From Halomonas salipaludis (lineage in GTDB: Bacteria; Pseudomonadota; Gammaproteobacteria; Pseudomonadales; Halomonadaceae), in NCBI RefSeq assembly GCF_002286975.1, contig NZ_NSKB01000004.1, positions 434,001-498,000 of the forward strand: a DNA stretch of 64,000 bases, in the 5' to 3' direction. Both the position numbers and the translations under genes were made by a program. The notes beneath the pieces were generated by a model, which worked only from the letters and a program-made list of their open reading frames with translations, was not told the DNA's origin and ran no database searches. Of this stretch, positions 45,754 to 55,611 are shown one piece after another (position 1 is the stretch's first letter; each line of letters begins with the position of its first letter).

Positions 45754-46638
45754 CTAGCGACAATCATCCTTTGCACTAACCGCCTGCTCGATCAGCTCGG
45801 CCAGCGCCCAGGCCGGCTCGCTGATCTGGCCGGTGGCGCGCTGCACCAGGCCGATGTCGCGATGGAAGGTATCGCTGCCCAGGTCGATGGCGCGGACCCC
45901 GGCGGGCCAGTGGCGTAGCGCCGCGGTCTCCGGCACCAGTGCCACGCCAACACGGTTGGCGACCAGCTCAACGATGGCCTCGAGCTCGTCGACTTCGCAT
46001 ACCTCACGCACGCCGAGGCGCCGTTCGCGCAGGAAGCGCTCGACCTGGCGGCCGCCGAAGGAGGCGCGGTCGTAGCGCACGAAGGGCCGCTCGCTCAAGC
46101 ACTCGCGCCAGTCGCCGCCGGCCTGGCCGGCGGGCACCAGCAGGCGGAAGGGTTCCCGCGCCAGCGTCGTCCAGCGCAGGTCGCTCTGCAGCGAGAACGG
46201 TGGCCGGATGCTGACCGCCATATCGAGCTCGCCGGCATCGACCAGATCCACCAGCTGCATCGAGAGCCCCGGCATCACCCGTGTGCGGCAGCCGGGGTAG
46301 TGGCGATGAAAGCGTGCCAGCACGCTGGGCAGCAGGCCGCGCTGCACCGAGGCAATCGCGCCGATGGAGACCAGCGCCGCGGTGGCCGGGCCAGCGTCGT
46401 CGGCGCCCAGGCTGGCATAGAGCTTGACCAGCTCCTGGGCCTGCAGCAGGGTGTGGCGCCCGCGGGCAGTGAGCCGCGCGCTGCGTCCGTGGCGCTCGAA
46501 CAGGGCAACGCCCAGCGCCGCTTCCAGGCGCTTCATCTGGGCGCTCACCGCGGCCTGGGTCAGGCCGATGCGCTCGCCGGCAGCGGCAAAGGTGCCGGCC
46601 TCGGCCACGGCGATAAAGGTCTGCAGCTCACGAAGCAT
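45754..46638 (-). CDS. LysR-family regulator
   Basis: 294 residues. The N-terminal HTH reads MLRELQTFIAVAEAGTFAAA and LTQAAVSAQMKRLEAALG; the effector domain starts near 90. It is 55 bases upstream of the SDR gene on the same strand and divergent from a VOC gene, with 103 AT-rich bases between starts. A candidate binding repeat lies in that gap. Either neighbour could be its target. Confidence 0.9.
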   Translation of the reverse strand: MLRELQTFIAVAEAGTFAAAGERIGLTQAAVSAQMKRLEAALGVALFERHGRSARLTARGRHTLLQAQELVKLYASLGADDAGPATAALVSIGAIASVQRGLLPSVLARFHRHYPGCRTRVMPGLSMQLVDLVDAGELDMAVSIRPPFSLQSDLRWTTLAREPFRLLVPAGQAGGDWRECLSERPFVRYDRASFGGRQVERFLRERRLGVREVCEVDELEAIVELVANRVGVALVPETAALRHWPAGVRAIDLGSDTFHRDIGLVQRATGQISEPAWALAELIEQAVSAKDDCR

Positions 46639-46650
46639 TCATCAATACTC

Positions 46651-46667
46651 TTTGTGTTTCTAACAAA
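46651..46667. promoter_or_regulatory. Candidate LysR-type repeat between LysR and VOC genes
   Basis: TTTGT, seven bases, ACAAA forms an inverted repeat in the AT-rich gap. A wider ATCAATA...TATTGAT pair (from 46641) surrounds it. No other site is evident. Confidence 0.35.
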
Positions 46668-46741
46668 TATATATTGATTTTATTATGACTTCGCCTCTCC
46701 TAGGCTGTGAGCTGATCCATGTCACCCAACAGGAGCCGACC

Positions 46742-47167
46742 ATGAGCCTCTCGCCCTTCCATCTGGCCATCCCCGTTCACGACCTGCCCGCCGCCCGCGC
46801 CTTCTACGGTGAGGTCTTCGGCCTGGCCGAGGGCCGCTCCAGCGAGCAGTGGGTCGACTTCGATTTCTACGGCCACCAGCTGGTGATCCACGAGCACCCC
46901 AAGACCTCCACCCAGGAGAGCGCCCACACCAATCCCGTCGACGGCCACGACGTACCGGTGCCGCACTTCGGCATCATCCTCGAGTGGGAGCAGTGGGAGG
47001 CACTCGCCGAGCGCCTGCGCGGCCGCGGCACCCCGTTCGTGATCGAACCCTATGTGCGCTTCAAGGGCGAGGTCGGCGAGCAGGCCACCATGTTCCTGCT
47101 CGACCCCTGCGGCAACGCCCTGGAGTTCAAGGCATTCAAGGACATGAACCAGCTGTTCGCCAAATAA
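46742..47167 (+). CDS. VOC/glyoxalase-superfamily protein
   Basis: 141 residues in two beta-alpha-beta-beta-beta modules. The first begins [20 protein letters not shown] with the metal-ligand histidine near the start. The second has PHFGIILEW and ends [18 protein letters not shown] with the acidic ligand, which matches a bacterial family of glyoxalase/dioxygenase-like proteins. CAGGAG precedes the ATG. Substrate unknown. Confidence 0.88.
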   Translation: MSLSPFHLAIPVHDLPAARAFYGEVFGLAEGRSSEQWVDFDFYGHQLVIHEHPKTSTQESAHTNPVDGHDVPVPHFGIILEWEQWEALAERLRGRGTPFVIEPYVRFKGEVGEQATMFLLDPCGNALEFKAFKDMNQLFAK

Positions 47168-47176
47168 GCCGCGCCG

Positions 47177-48079
47177 TCACGACACCTGCAGCGCACGCTC
47201 CTCGCGGCGGTGCTGCAGCGGCGAGGCGCCGAAGTAGCGTTTGTAGTCGCGGCTGAACTGCGACACGCTGCGATAGCCCACCGCTGCCGCGGCCCGATTG
47301 ACGTTGCAGGCCTCCTGCATCAGCAGCTGCTGCGCCTTGATCAGGCGCAGCCGTTTGACGTACTGCAGCGGCGATGAGTGGACGATCTGCTTGAAGTGCT
47401 GGTGAAACGTCGACAGGCTCATGTTGGCCTGTCGGGCCATCTCCTCCACCGAGATGTCCTCGGCGTAGTGCACCTGCAGCCGCGTCAGCACCTGCACGAT
47501 CCGCGCATAGTGGCCCTGATGCAGCACCAGGGCGCGCAGCGCCGGCCCCTGCTCGCCCTTGAGCGCCTCGAACACCACTTCGCGCACCCGCGCCTCACCC
47601 ATCGCCGCCGCCGCCCCCGGGTCGTGCAAGCTCTCCAGCAGACGCACCACGGCGCCGTGCATGCCCGCCGCCATCGGCACCGAGGCCATCGGCACCGGAT
47701 CCGCCGCGGTAGCATCGACCAGTGACTCGCCCATCGCCGTTACCAGCTCGCCAAGCAGCCCAGGCTCCAGACGCACCGACACCCCCAGCAGCGGCGCCTC
47801 GGCGCTGGCCAGCGTCAGGCACTCGAAGGGCAGCGGCAGGGTCTGGACCAGATAGTGGCCGGGGCCGTAGTGGATCTCCCGCGCGCCGAGATAGCCGACC
47901 TTGTGGCCCTGGGCGACGATGATCAGGCTCGGGTCGTAGATCAATGGCGCCGGCCCGTGGGCGCGATGCATGGCCATCAGCGACACGCCGGGCAGCGGCG
48001 TCGCGGTGTAGCCGTCGCTCTCGATCAGTGGCGCCAGCAGGTCGACCAGTGGGTCGGGCAGCGTCGATGATGGCGGCAT
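47177..48079 (-). CDS. AraC-family regulator (YqhC-like, N-terminal AraC_N)
   Basis: 300 residues. The N-terminal domain includes GHKVGYLGAREIHYGPGHYLV, the arm region of the AraC_N class. The C-terminal double helix-turn-helix contains SVEEMARQANMSLSTFHQHF and the second helix near YRSVSQFSRDYKRYFG. Same class as E. coli YqhC, which responds to aldehydes and activates an alcohol dehydrogenase gene. It is divergent from such a gene here. GAGGAG lies before the ATG. A much longer open frame upstream is an antisense artefact. Confidence 0.9.
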   Translation of the reverse strand: MPPSSTLPDPLVDLLAPLIESDGYTATPLPGVSLMAMHRAHGPAPLIYDPSLIIVAQGHKVGYLGAREIHYGPGHYLVQTLPLPFECLTLASAEAPLLGVSVRLEPGLLGELVTAMGESLVDATAADPVPMASVPMAAGMHGAVVRLLESLHDPGAAAAMGEARVREVVFEALKGEQGPALRALVLHQGHYARIVQVLTRLQVHYAEDISVEEMARQANMSLSTFHQHFKQIVHSSPLQYVKRLRLIKAQQLLMQEACNVNRAAAAVGYRSVSQFSRDYKRYFGASPLQHRREERALQVS

Positions 48080-48157
48080 GACAAGCTCCTCGTAGCAGCA
48101 GTACCAGCGAATTATGCCGATTTTTGACGCCTGGTGGGCCCCCAAAGCCAGGCTTCT

Positions 48158-48186
48158 GGAGAAACAAGCAAAAATCCCGGAGAAAC
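48158..48186. promoter_or_regulatory. Direct repeat GGAGAAAC spaced 21 bp, candidate AraC-type site
   Basis: GGAGAAAC occurs at 48158-48165 and 48179-48186, exactly two helical turns apart, in the gap between the AraC regulator and the aldehyde reductase. AraC-family monomers typically contact direct repeats of this spacing. Confidence 0.5.
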
Positions 48187-48268
48187 GGCGGTCGTAACAG
48201 CGCCCTCGTCGACCAATAATGCCTGCATGGCCTCGCCACGAGGCTAACCGAACGAGAGGAGATGTCTC

Positions 48269-49333
48269 ATGACTCAGACCCACGCCTATGCCGCTTACGC
48301 CGGCGACCAGCCGCTCGCCCCCTTCACCTTCGAGCGCCGCGCCCCGCGTCCCGACGACGTGGCCATCGAGATCCTCTACTGCGGCGTCTGTCACAGCGAC
48401 CTGCACTTCGCCCGCAACGACTGGGGCATGACCACCTTCCCCCTCGTGCCCGGCCACGAGATCGTCGGCCGCGTCACCGCGGTGGGCAACGCGGTGACGC
48501 AATTCAAGGCCGGCGACCTGGTCGGAGTGGGCTGCATGGTCGACTCCTGCCACCACTGCCAGGCCTGCGAGGACGGTGTCGAACAGTTCTGCCTCAACGG
48601 CTTCACCATGACCTACGGCAGCGAAGACCGCCAGGACGGCACCCTCACCCAGGGCGGCTACTCCGACAGCATCGTGGTCAGCGAGCACTTCGTGCTGCGC
48701 ATGCCCGAGGGGCTCGACCCAGCCGCCGCGGCCCCCATCCTGTGCGCCGGCATCACCACCTATTCGCCGCTGCGCAAGCACGGCGTCGGCGCCGGCCACA
48801 AGATCGGCGTGATCGGCATGGGTGGCCTCGGCCATATGGGCGTCAAGCTGGCCAAGGCGCTGGGCGCCGAGGTCACGGTATTCACCCGCTCCGAGGCCAA
48901 GGTCGCGGAAGCCAAGCGCAACGGCGCCGACCACGTGGTGGTCTCCGGCGACCCGGCGCAGATGGAGGCCGTGGCCGAAACCTTCGACTTCATGCTCGAC
49001 ACCGTACCGGTGCAGCACGACCTCAACCCTTACCTGGCGGCGCTCAAGTACGACGGCACGCACATCCTGGTGGGGCTGCTCGATCCCATCGAGCCCGCCA
49101 TCGAGGGCTTCAACCTGGTGTTCAAGCGCCGCGTGCTGGCCGGCTCGCTGATCGGCGGCATCGCCGAAACCCAGGAGCTGCTCGACTTCTGCGCCGAGCA
49201 CGACATCACCTGCGATATCGAGATGCTCGATATCCACAATATCAATGCGGCCTACGAGCGCATGGAGAAGGGTGACGTGCGCTACCGCTTCGTCATCGAC
49301 ATGGCTACCCTGAAGGCTGACCAAGCCGCCTGA
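48269..49333 (+). CDS. NADP-dependent aldehyde reductase/alcohol dehydrogenase (YahK-like)
   Basis: 354-residue zinc MDR of the cinnamyl-alcohol/YahK group. Catalytic zinc motifs are YCGVCHSDLHFARND and GHEIVGRV. The structural zinc cysteines are in DSCHHCQACEDGVEQFC. The Rossmann stretch is GVIGMGGLGHMGVKLAKA. YahK-type enzymes reduce many aldehydes with NADPH. The divergent AraC regulator and the GGAGAAAC repeat suggest aldehyde-induced expression. It lies upstream of a molybdenum hydroxylase that could also use aldehydes or N-heterocycles. Confidence 0.9.
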   Translation: MTQTHAYAAYAGDQPLAPFTFERRAPRPDDVAIEILYCGVCHSDLHFARNDWGMTTFPLVPGHEIVGRVTAVGNAVTQFKAGDLVGVGCMVDSCHHCQACEDGVEQFCLNGFTMTYGSEDRQDGTLTQGGYSDSIVVSEHFVLRMPEGLDPAAAAPILCAGITTYSPLRKHGVGAGHKIGVIGMGGLGHMGVKLAKALGAEVTVFTRSEAKVAEAKRNGADHVVVSGDPAQMEAVAETFDFMLDTVPVQHDLNPYLAALKYDGTHILVGLLDPIEPAIEGFNLVFKRRVLAGSLIGGIAETQELLDFCAEHDITCDIEMLDIHNINAAYERMEKGDVRYRFVIDMATLKADQAA

Positions 49334-49439
49334 ACGGGCCAAGCGATGCCCGGCAATGAGCGCGGGCATCGACTACCCTTGCCAGGACATGCGCATTAGC
49401 GCAGACCCACACAATAACGACGCTGTAAGGAGATAGCGC

Positions 49440-49907
49440 ATGATCACCCTGACGATCAACGGTCAGCAGCACGAGCTCGACGTGCCCGACCAGATGCCCC
49501 TGCTGTGGGCGCTGCGCGATGTGGCGCGGCTCACCGGCACCAAGTTCGGTTGCGGTATCGCCCAGTGCGGCGCCTGCACCGTGCATCTCGATGGCGAAGC
49601 GGTGCGCTCCTGCGTCACGCCGGTATCCCAGGCCCAGGATCGCGACGTCACCACCATCGAAGGCATCGCCGATGACGCCGTCGGCAGTCGCGTACAGCAG
49701 GCCTGGCTCGAGCTCGGCGTCGCCCAGTGCGGCTACTGCCAGAGCGGTCAGATCATGGGTGCCTCGGCTCTGCTCAAGCAGACGCCGTCACCCAGCGACG
49801 CACAGATCGTCGAGGCCATGGACGGCAATCTGTGCCGCTGCGGCACCTACTCACGCATCCGCCAGGCGATTCATCGCGCCGCCGAGCACGGGGAGGAGTC
49901 AGCATGA
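49440..49907 (+). CDS. Molybdenum hydroxylase iron-sulfur subunit (IorA/PaoA-like)
   Basis: 155 residues with two [2Fe-2S] clusters. The plant-type cluster cysteines are in [14 protein letters not shown] and later C of AVRSC; the second, helical cluster uses CGYCQSGQI and [10 protein letters not shown]. It passes electrons from the molybdenum subunit to an acceptor. The stop overlaps the start of the large subunit (ATGA). A three-subunit FAD protein is absent, as in isoquinoline 1-oxidoreductase-type enzymes. Confidence 0.92.
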   Translation: MITLTINGQQHELDVPDQMPLLWALRDVARLTGTKFGCGIAQCGACTVHLDGEAVRSCVTPVSQAQDRDVTTIEGIADDAVGSRVQQAWLELGVAQCGYCQSGQIMGASALLKQTPSPSDAQIVEAMDGNLCRCGTYSRIRQAIHRAAEHGEESA

Positions 49908-52222
49908 CCACTCATCGTGACACCCTGCTACTGGCCAACGTCAGCCGTCGCCACTTCCTCAAGGGCCTGGCCGCCGGCGGTGCCCTGGTCATCGCCGCCC
50001 GCTGGGCGCCGCTAAGCGCCGACGAGCAGACAAGCTACGGCGCCGAGGCCATGCCCCACGGCTGGGTCGACGACCCCAACGTCTTTATCCGTATCGACGA
50101 GGATGGCACGGTGACCGTGGTCAATCACCGCGCCGAGATGGGACAAGGCATCCGCACCAGCCTGGTGATGGTCGCCGCCGATGAGCTGGGCGCCGACTGG
50201 CAGCGCGTGCGGGTCGAACAGGCGCCGGGCGACGAGCAGACCTACGGCAACCAGAACACCGACGGTTCGCGCAGCATGCGCCACTGGTTCGACCCCATGC
50301 GCCGCGCCGCTGCCGCAGCCCGCAGCATGCTCGAACAGGCCGCCGCCGAGCAGTGGCAGGTGCCTATCGAGGAGTGCCAGGCTGGCGTGCATGTGGTCGC
50401 TCATGTACCCAGCGGCCGCGAGCTCGGCTTCGGCGAGTTGGCCGCCGCGGCCAGCCAGCTGCCGGTGCCCGAGCGCGACACCCTGCCCCTCAAGTCGCGG
50501 GACGCGTGGCGCTATATCGGCCGCGACAACGTCCGCGACGACGCGCCGCTGGCCATCGACGGCGAGGATATCGTCACCGGCCGCGCCCACTACGGCGCCG
50601 ACGTTCACCTCGACGGCATGCGCTATGCGGTAATCGCCCGGCCGCCGGTGTACGGCGCACGGCTTGCCGGCGTCGACGACTCGGCGGCACTGGACGTTCC
50701 AGGTGTGGTGCGCGTGATCGAGGTGCCGGGAACCGGGCAACCGGGCGGCTTCGCCCCGCTGGGCGGGGTGGCGGTGATCGCCGAGAACACCTGGGCGGCG
50801 ATCCAGGGGCGCGATGCGCTCGAGATCGAGTGGGACCTGGACGCCGCCGGCGACAACGCCGACTACAGCAGCCCTGCCTACCGCGAGGCGTTGGAGCAGG
50901 CCGCCACCTCTGCCGGCCGCGTGATTCGCGAACGCGGCGATGTCGACGCCGCCCTGGACGACGCCGAGCAGCGCCTCGAGGCGACCTACTATATGCCGCA
51001 CATGGCTCATGCCCCCATCGAGCCGCCAGTGGCGCTGGCCCGGCTGGTCGACGGCAAGGCCGAGGTGTGGGCGCCGGTGCAGCATCCCCAGGCCGCCCGG
51101 GAGGGCGTCGCCGAGCAGCTCGGCATCCCACTCGAGGACGTCACCATCAACGTGACCCTGCTGGGCGGCGGCTTCGGTCGCAAGTCCAAGCCCGACTTCG
51201 TGCTCGAGGCCAGCTACCTGAGCCAGGCACTGGACGGCCGCCCAGTCCGCGTGCAGTGGACCCGCGAAGACGACCTTCACCACGCCTATTTCCACGCCGT
51301 CTCGGTGGATCGCCTCGAGGCCGGCCTCGACGGCGGGGGCAAGGCGCTGGGCTGGCGCCACCGCACCCTCTCGCCGAGCATCGCCTCGCTGTTCGCCCCC
51401 GACCCGGAGCACAAGCAGGACTTCGAGCTCGGCATGGGTTTCACCACCGTGCCCTTCGATATTCCCGCCATGCGCCTCGAGAACCCCGACGCCTCGGCGC
51501 ATGTGCGCATCGGCTGGTTCCGCGCCGTCTACAACCTCCCCCACGCCTTCGCCATCCAGAGCTTCGCCGCCGAGATGGCCGATGCCGCGGGTCGCGATCA
51601 TCGTGACTATCTGCTCGAGCTGCTGGGGCCGGCGCGCCAGATCGACCCGCGCGACGTCAACGACACCTGGAACTACGGCGAAGACCCGCAGCGCTACCCC
51701 ATCGATATCGGCCGCCTGCGCGGGGTGATCGAGCGCGCCACCGAGGCGGCCGAGTGGCAGCGCGAGCGCCCCGCGGGTCGTGGCCTGGGGCTGGCGGTGC
51801 ACCATAGCTTCGCCTCCTATGCCGCAGTAGTATTCGACGTGGAGGTCAACGATGACGGTGACGTGACGATTCACAGCGCCGATATCGCCTTCGACTGCGG
51901 TCCGCAGATCAATCCGGACCGCATTCGCGCACAGATGGAAGGCTCCTGTGTGATGGGCATCGGCATCGCTCTGCACAGCGAGATCAGCGCCGACCAGGGG
52001 CGCATCAAACAGGACAACTTCCACCAGTTCCAGATTCCGCGCCTCTCGCACACTCCCCAGGAGATTCGCGTGCACCTGATCAACGACGACCCCGAGATAC
52101 CGCTGGGCGGCGTAGGTGAACCGGGCCTGCCACCGGTGGCACCGGCGCTGTGCAATGCGATCTTCGCCGCCACCGGCAAGCGCATCCGCCGTCTGCCGGT
52201 CGGCGATCAGCTGGCGGGGTGA
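49904..52222 (+). CDS. Molybdenum hydroxylase large subunit (IorB-like), Tat-exported
   Basis: 772 residues. The N-terminus [17 protein letters not shown] is a twin-arginine signal, so the folded cofactor-loaded enzyme probably acts in the periplasm. Xanthine-dehydrogenase-family blocks include [36 protein letters not shown] and the C-terminal [18 protein letters not shown], with the Glu thought to be catalytic in this class. The ATG at 49904 is coupled to the IorA stop. The substrate may be an aldehyde or N-heterocycle; context favours aldehydes weakly. Confidence 0.9.
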   Translation: MTTHRDTLLLANVSRRHFLKGLAAGGALVIAARWAPLSADEQTSYGAEAMPHGWVDDPNVFIRIDEDGTVTVVNHRAEMGQGIRTSLVMVAADELGADWQRVRVEQAPGDEQTYGNQNTDGSRSMRHWFDPMRRAAAAARSMLEQAAAEQWQVPIEECQAGVHVVAHVPSGRELGFGELAAAASQLPVPERDTLPLKSRDAWRYIGRDNVRDDAPLAIDGEDIVTGRAHYGADVHLDGMRYAVIARPPVYGARLAGVDDSAALDVPGVVRVIEVPGTGQPGGFAPLGGVAVIAENTWAAIQGRDALEIEWDLDAAGDNADYSSPAYREALEQAATSAGRVIRERGDVDAALDDAEQRLEATYYMPHMAHAPIEPPVALARLVDGKAEVWAPVQHPQAAREGVAEQLGIPLEDVTINVTLLGGGFGRKSKPDFVLEASYLSQALDGRPVRVQWTREDDLHHAYFHAVSVDRLEAGLDGGGKALGWRHRTLSPSIASLFAPDPEHKQDFELGMGFTTVPFDIPAMRLENPDASAHVRIGWFRAVYNLPHAFAIQSFAAEMADAAGRDHRDYLLELLGPARQIDPRDVNDTWNYGEDPQRYPIDIGRLRGVIERATEAAEWQRERPAGRGLGLAVHHSFASYAAVVFDVEVNDDGDVTIHSADIAFDCGPQINPDRIRAQMEGSCVMGIGIALHSEISADQGRIKQDNFHQFQIPRLSHTPQEIRVHLINDDPEIPLGGVGEPGLPPVAPALCNAIFAATGKRIRRLPVGDQLAG

Positions 52223-52224
52223 GC

Positions 52225-53208
52225 ATGCAGCACCTCGACCTGCAGGTGATCGAATGGGCCCTGAGTTGGGCCCGCGACGGCGAAAGCGTCTGGCTGTGCA
52301 CGGTGCTGGCCACCTATGGCTCGTCGCCCCGCGCGCCGGGGGCGCTGTTGGCGGTGTGCGGCGACGGCCGCCATATCGGCTCGCTGTCCGGGGGTTGCGT
52401 CGAGGAGGACTTCCTCGAACGCCTGCAGCGCGGCGAGTTCGACGCCCCGGTGACCACCCTGCGCTACGGCGGGGGCAGCGGCAGCGTCGATGCCCCCGGC
52501 GTCAGCCTGCCGTGCGGCGGCACCCTCGACGTGCTGGTCGAGCGCCTAGCTGCGGACGCTGAGACCCTGGTCCATCTGGAGGTATTCCACGCCACGCTGC
52601 TCGGCCAGCGCGGGCTACTGCGCTGCATTGATCTCGACACCGGGCGCAGGCACTTCCTCAGCGATGACGGCACCGGGCCGCGGGTGGTACGCGACCCGCA
52701 GCGGCGCACGGTCCAACTGCGCATCGGCCCAGCGGCACGCCTGATCATCGCCGGCCTGTCGCCGGTCTCCGAGGCCTGTGCGCGCTTCGCCCAGAGCCTC
52801 GGCTTCGAGGTCATACTGTGCGATCCCCGCGACGAGCAGCATCGCGATATCGAGCTCGACGGCATCGAACTGCAGCGGGTGCTGCCGTCGCAGTTCATCG
52901 CCTCCGGCGCCTGCCATGCGGCCACCGCCGTCGTCGCCCTGACCCATGACCCGCGCATCGACGACCTGGCGATGATCGAAGCAGTGCGCACGCCAGCGTT
53001 CTATATTGGCGTGATGGGTTCGCGGCGCACGTCCGAAGCGCGCGCCGAGCGTCTGCGCCGTTCCGGCGGCCTGAGCGACGCCGATATTGCCCGCCTGCAT
53101 ATGCCCATCGGCCTCGACCTGGGCAGCAAAGCACCCGCCGAGATCGCCCTGGCGGTGATGGCCGATATCCTGCGCGTGCAGCGCGGCAAGGCCCGCGATG
53201 AGCTATGA
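52225..53208 (+). CDS. XdhC-family molybdenum cofactor chaperone
   Basis: 327 residues. An N-terminal XdhC/CoxI domain has TYGSSPRAPGALLAV and GSLSGGCVEE with its conserved Cys. The C-terminal Rossmann domain begins RLIIAGLSPVSE and ends GVMGSRRTSEARAE and HMPIGLDLGSKAPAEIALAV. Such proteins bind and sulfurate the Mo cofactor and insert it into xanthine-dehydrogenase-type enzymes. It starts two bases after the IorB stop. Confidence 0.9.
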   Translation: MQHLDLQVIEWALSWARDGESVWLCTVLATYGSSPRAPGALLAVCGDGRHIGSLSGGCVEEDFLERLQRGEFDAPVTTLRYGGGSGSVDAPGVSLPCGGTLDVLVERLAADAETLVHLEVFHATLLGQRGLLRCIDLDTGRRHFLSDDGTGPRVVRDPQRRTVQLRIGPAARLIIAGLSPVSEACARFAQSLGFEVILCDPRDEQHRDIELDGIELQRVLPSQFIASGACHAATAVVALTHDPRIDDLAMIEAVRTPAFYIGVMGSRRTSEARAERLRRSGGLSDADIARLHMPIGLDLGSKAPAEIALAVMADILRVQRGKARDEL

Positions 53209-53836
53209 GATGAACTGTGAGCCGCCCCGCGCCAACGCCTGCGTGGCGATCATCATGGCCGCCGGCTATTCGCGGCGCTTCGGCGCCCAGGACAAGCGCA
53301 GCGCGCCGTTGACCGGTGAGCAAACCCTGCTGGCCGCGACGCTAGCGCGTGCCCAACAGGCCTTTGCCCTGCTGCGGGTGGTGCTGCGCGAGGACGACGA
53401 CCCGCACGCCCTGGGGCTAGCCGCGACCACGCCGATCATCCGCGCCCCCCGCGCCGGGTGCGGCCTGGGCGCGAGTCTCGGCGATGCCGTGGCGGCGCTG
53501 AACGGTGATCGCGAGCTAGATGGCGTTGTTGCCGCTGCGGTTCTGCTCGGCGATATGCCGGCGATCTCCCCCGCCACGCTGAGGCAGCTACAAGGCCAAG
53601 CCGACGCCTCAACCATCCTGCGCCCCAGCCATGCAGGCCGGCCCGGTCATCCGGTGCTGTTCGGGCGGGAGGTGTGGCCCGAGCTGGAGGCACTGTACGG
53701 CGACCAGGGCGCCCGCGAGATCATCCACCGGCACCCCGGGCGCTATCGAAAGATAGCGGTCAGCGATGCCGGCGTTGGCCGCGATATCGATACCCCCACC
53801 GAACTGCAGGGCTGGATAGAAGAGGACCGCCGCTAA
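53198..53836 (+). CDS. MocA-like molybdenum cofactor nucleotidyltransferase
   Basis: 212 residues. The N-terminal nucleotide-binding signature is IIMAAGYSRRFGAQDK, the family's AAGxSxRxG with the Lys. LLGDMPAIS carries the metal-binding Asp and SHAGRPGHPVLF the conserved substrate loop. MocA adds CMP to molybdopterin for periplasmic hydroxylases, which fits the Tat-exported IorB next door. Its start overlaps the XdhC gene by 11 bases. A MobA-type GMP transfer is the alternative. Confidence 0.87.
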   Translation: MSYEMNCEPPRANACVAIIMAAGYSRRFGAQDKRSAPLTGEQTLLAATLARAQQAFALLRVVLREDDDPHALGLAATTPIIRAPRAGCGLGASLGDAVAALNGDRELDGVVAAAVLLGDMPAISPATLRQLQGQADASTILRPSHAGRPGHPVLFGREVWPELEALYGDQGAREIIHRHPGRYRKIAVSDAGVGRDIDTPTELQGWIEEDRR

Positions 53837-53850
53837 GCGATGTACTCCGA

Positions 53851-54624
53851 TTAGAAGTTAGGCTTGCGCTTGTCGACGAAGGCGCTCATGCCCTCGCGCT
53901 GCTCGTCGCCGGCGAAGGCCAGCGCGAACAGGCCCGCTTCCAGCGCCAGGGCGCTGTCGAGGTCCTGATCGAGGCCATCGTGGACCGCCTGCTTGGCGCT
54001 GCGCACCGCCTGGGGGCCGTTGCCGGCGAGCTGCTTGGCGAGCCGCTCGGCGTAGGCGTCGAGCTCCGCCAGCGGCATCACCTGGTTGACCAGGCCGATG
54101 CGTAGCGCCTCCTGGGCGTCGATCTTGCGCCCGGTGGTGACCAGGTCCAGCGCCATGGCCGGGCCGACCCGGCGCGGCAGGCGCTGGGTACCGCCGAAGC
54201 CGGGGATCACCCCCAGCGCCACCTCAGGCTGGCCGAAGATGGCGTTGTCGCTGGCCACCGCCCAGTCGCAGGCCAGTGCCAGCTCGCAGCCACCGCCCAG
54301 GCAGAAGCCGTTGACCAGCGCCACCACCGGGACCGGCAGTGCTTCCAGCCGCTTCAACGTGGCCAGGCCGCGCTGGGCGAAATCCCGCGCCTGGGCGGCG
54401 CTCAGCTCGCGCATCTCGGTAATATCGGCGCCGGCCACGAAGGCCTTGTCGCCGGCGCCGGTGATCACTACCCCGCGCAGGCCGGGCTCGGCCTCGAGGG
54501 CATCCAGTTCGGCGGCCAGGGCGTCGAGCAGCGCGCTATTGAGCGCGTTCAGCGCCTTGGGTCGATTGACGGTCAGGCAGACGAGACCGTGGCGCTCGCT
54601 GCGTTCGATCAGGTTATCGCTCAT
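53851..54624 (-). CDS. Enoyl-CoA hydratase/isomerase (crotonase family)
   Basis: 257 residues. The N-terminal oxyanion region has [12 protein letters not shown] and [13 protein letters not shown]. The glutamate region [20 protein letters not shown] and [22 protein letters not shown] marks a true hydratase with both catalytic Glu candidates. It acts with the 3-hydroxybutyryl-CoA dehydrogenase encoded 12 bases upstream on the same strand, forming two steps of short-chain beta-oxidation. The ATG is preceded by GGAGCGAG. Confidence 0.92.
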   Translation of the reverse strand: MSDNLIERSERHGLVCLTVNRPKALNALNSALLDALAAELDALEAEPGLRGVVITGAGDKAFVAGADITEMRELSAAQARDFAQRGLATLKRLEALPVPVVALVNGFCLGGGCELALACDWAVASDNAIFGQPEVALGVIPGFGGTQRLPRRVGPAMALDLVTTGRKIDAQEALRIGLVNQVMPLAELDAYAERLAKQLAGNGPQAVRSAKQAVHDGLDQDLDSALALEAGLFALAFAGDEQREGMSAFVDKRKPNF

Positions 54625-54636
54625 CACTCGCTCCGC

Positions 54637-55485
54637 TCAGTCGTAGACGTGGAAACCGCGGCCGCTCTTGCGTCCCAGGTAGCCGGCGGCGACCATGCGC
54701 CGGAGCAGCGGGCAGGGGCGGTACTTGGGATCGCCGAAGCCCTGCTGCAGCACCTCCATGATCGCCAGGCAGACGTCGAGGCCGATCAGGTCGGCAAGCT
54801 GCAGCGGTCCCATGGGATGGGCGGCGCCGAGTTTCATGCTGGCATCGATATCGTCGGCGCTGGCCACACCCTCCTGGAGCAGGAAGGCGGCCTCGTTGAT
54901 CATCGGCACCAGCAGGCGATTGACGGCAAACCCGGGGGCGTCGGCGATCAGTACCGCGGTTTTGCCGAGGCGCTCGGCGAGGTCCTGCACCGCCTCGACG
55001 GTGGCATCCGAGGTCTGTTCGGCGCGGATTACCTCGACCAGCTCGAGGACCGGCACCGGATTGAAGAAGTGCATGCCGACCACCCGCTCGGGGCGTTCGC
55101 AAACTGCCGCCAGCCGGGTCAGCGACAGCGACGAGGTGTTGGAGGCGAGGATGGCATGCGGCGCCAGGGCGTCGAGGTCACGGAACAGGCGCTCCTTGAG
55201 CTCAGGGTCCTCCGGCGCCGCCTCGATGATCACCTGGCAGCCAGCCAGGCCATCCAGTTGGGTGGTGCTGGTCAGTCGCGCCAGGGCCGCCTGGCGCCCG
55301 GGGTCATCGAGCTTCTCCTTGTCGACCAGCTTGGCCAGACGTTTGTCGATGGCCGCCTGGCCGCGTTCGAGGGACGCCTCGGCAACATCACACAGCACCA
55401 CCTGGAAACCGCTGGTAATGGCCACCTGGGCAATGCCTTGGCCCATGGTGCCGGCGCCGACCACGCCGATCGTCAATTCGCTCAT
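54637..55485 (-). CDS. 3-hydroxybutyryl-CoA dehydrogenase
   Basis: 282 residues. The N-terminal Rossmann motif is [16 protein letters not shown]. The catalytic histidine is in [17 protein letters not shown], and the C-terminal domain has [11 protein letters not shown] and [13 protein letters not shown] with [12 protein letters not shown]. It interconverts acetoacetyl-CoA and 3-hydroxybutyryl-CoA and probably works with the downstream crotonase, possibly in PHB or short-chain fatty acid metabolism. Start is the ATG after GGAGCGAGCG. Confidence 0.93.
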   Translation of the reverse strand: MSELTIGVVGAGTMGQGIAQVAITSGFQVVLCDVAEASLERGQAAIDKRLAKLVDKEKLDDPGRQAALARLTSTTQLDGLAGCQVIIEAAPEDPELKERLFRDLDALAPHAILASNTSSLSLTRLAAVCERPERVVGMHFFNPVPVLELVEVIRAEQTSDATVEAVQDLAERLGKTAVLIADAPGFAVNRLLVPMINEAAFLLQEGVASADDIDASMKLGAAHPMGPLQLADLIGLDVCLAIMEVLQQGFGDPKYRPCPLLRRMVAAGYLGRKSGRGFHVYD

Positions 55486-55611
55486 CGCTCGCTCCTGTTG
55501 CGCTGCACACAAGGCCCTAACATAAGCCCTTTACAACGTCTTGCCCAGGCAGCGAGCAGAGAGTCCCCGGCGTTCTTCGCTCAGAGGCAACTGGTTGGCG
55601 ACTAGCGCGCT

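Noticed and set aside
47177-49369. 730-codon open frame on the minus strand covering the AraC gene and the whole aldehyde reductase gene antisense
   Set aside because: Only the first-transcribed two thirds are antisense to a clear zinc dehydrogenase and read as His/Val/Gly-rich noise. The real AraC protein starts at 48079 with GAGGAG.
50012-52075. 687-codon minus-strand frame inside the IorB gene
   Set aside because: It is a high-GC antisense shadow. The plus strand encodes a full molybdenum hydroxylase with intact motifs.
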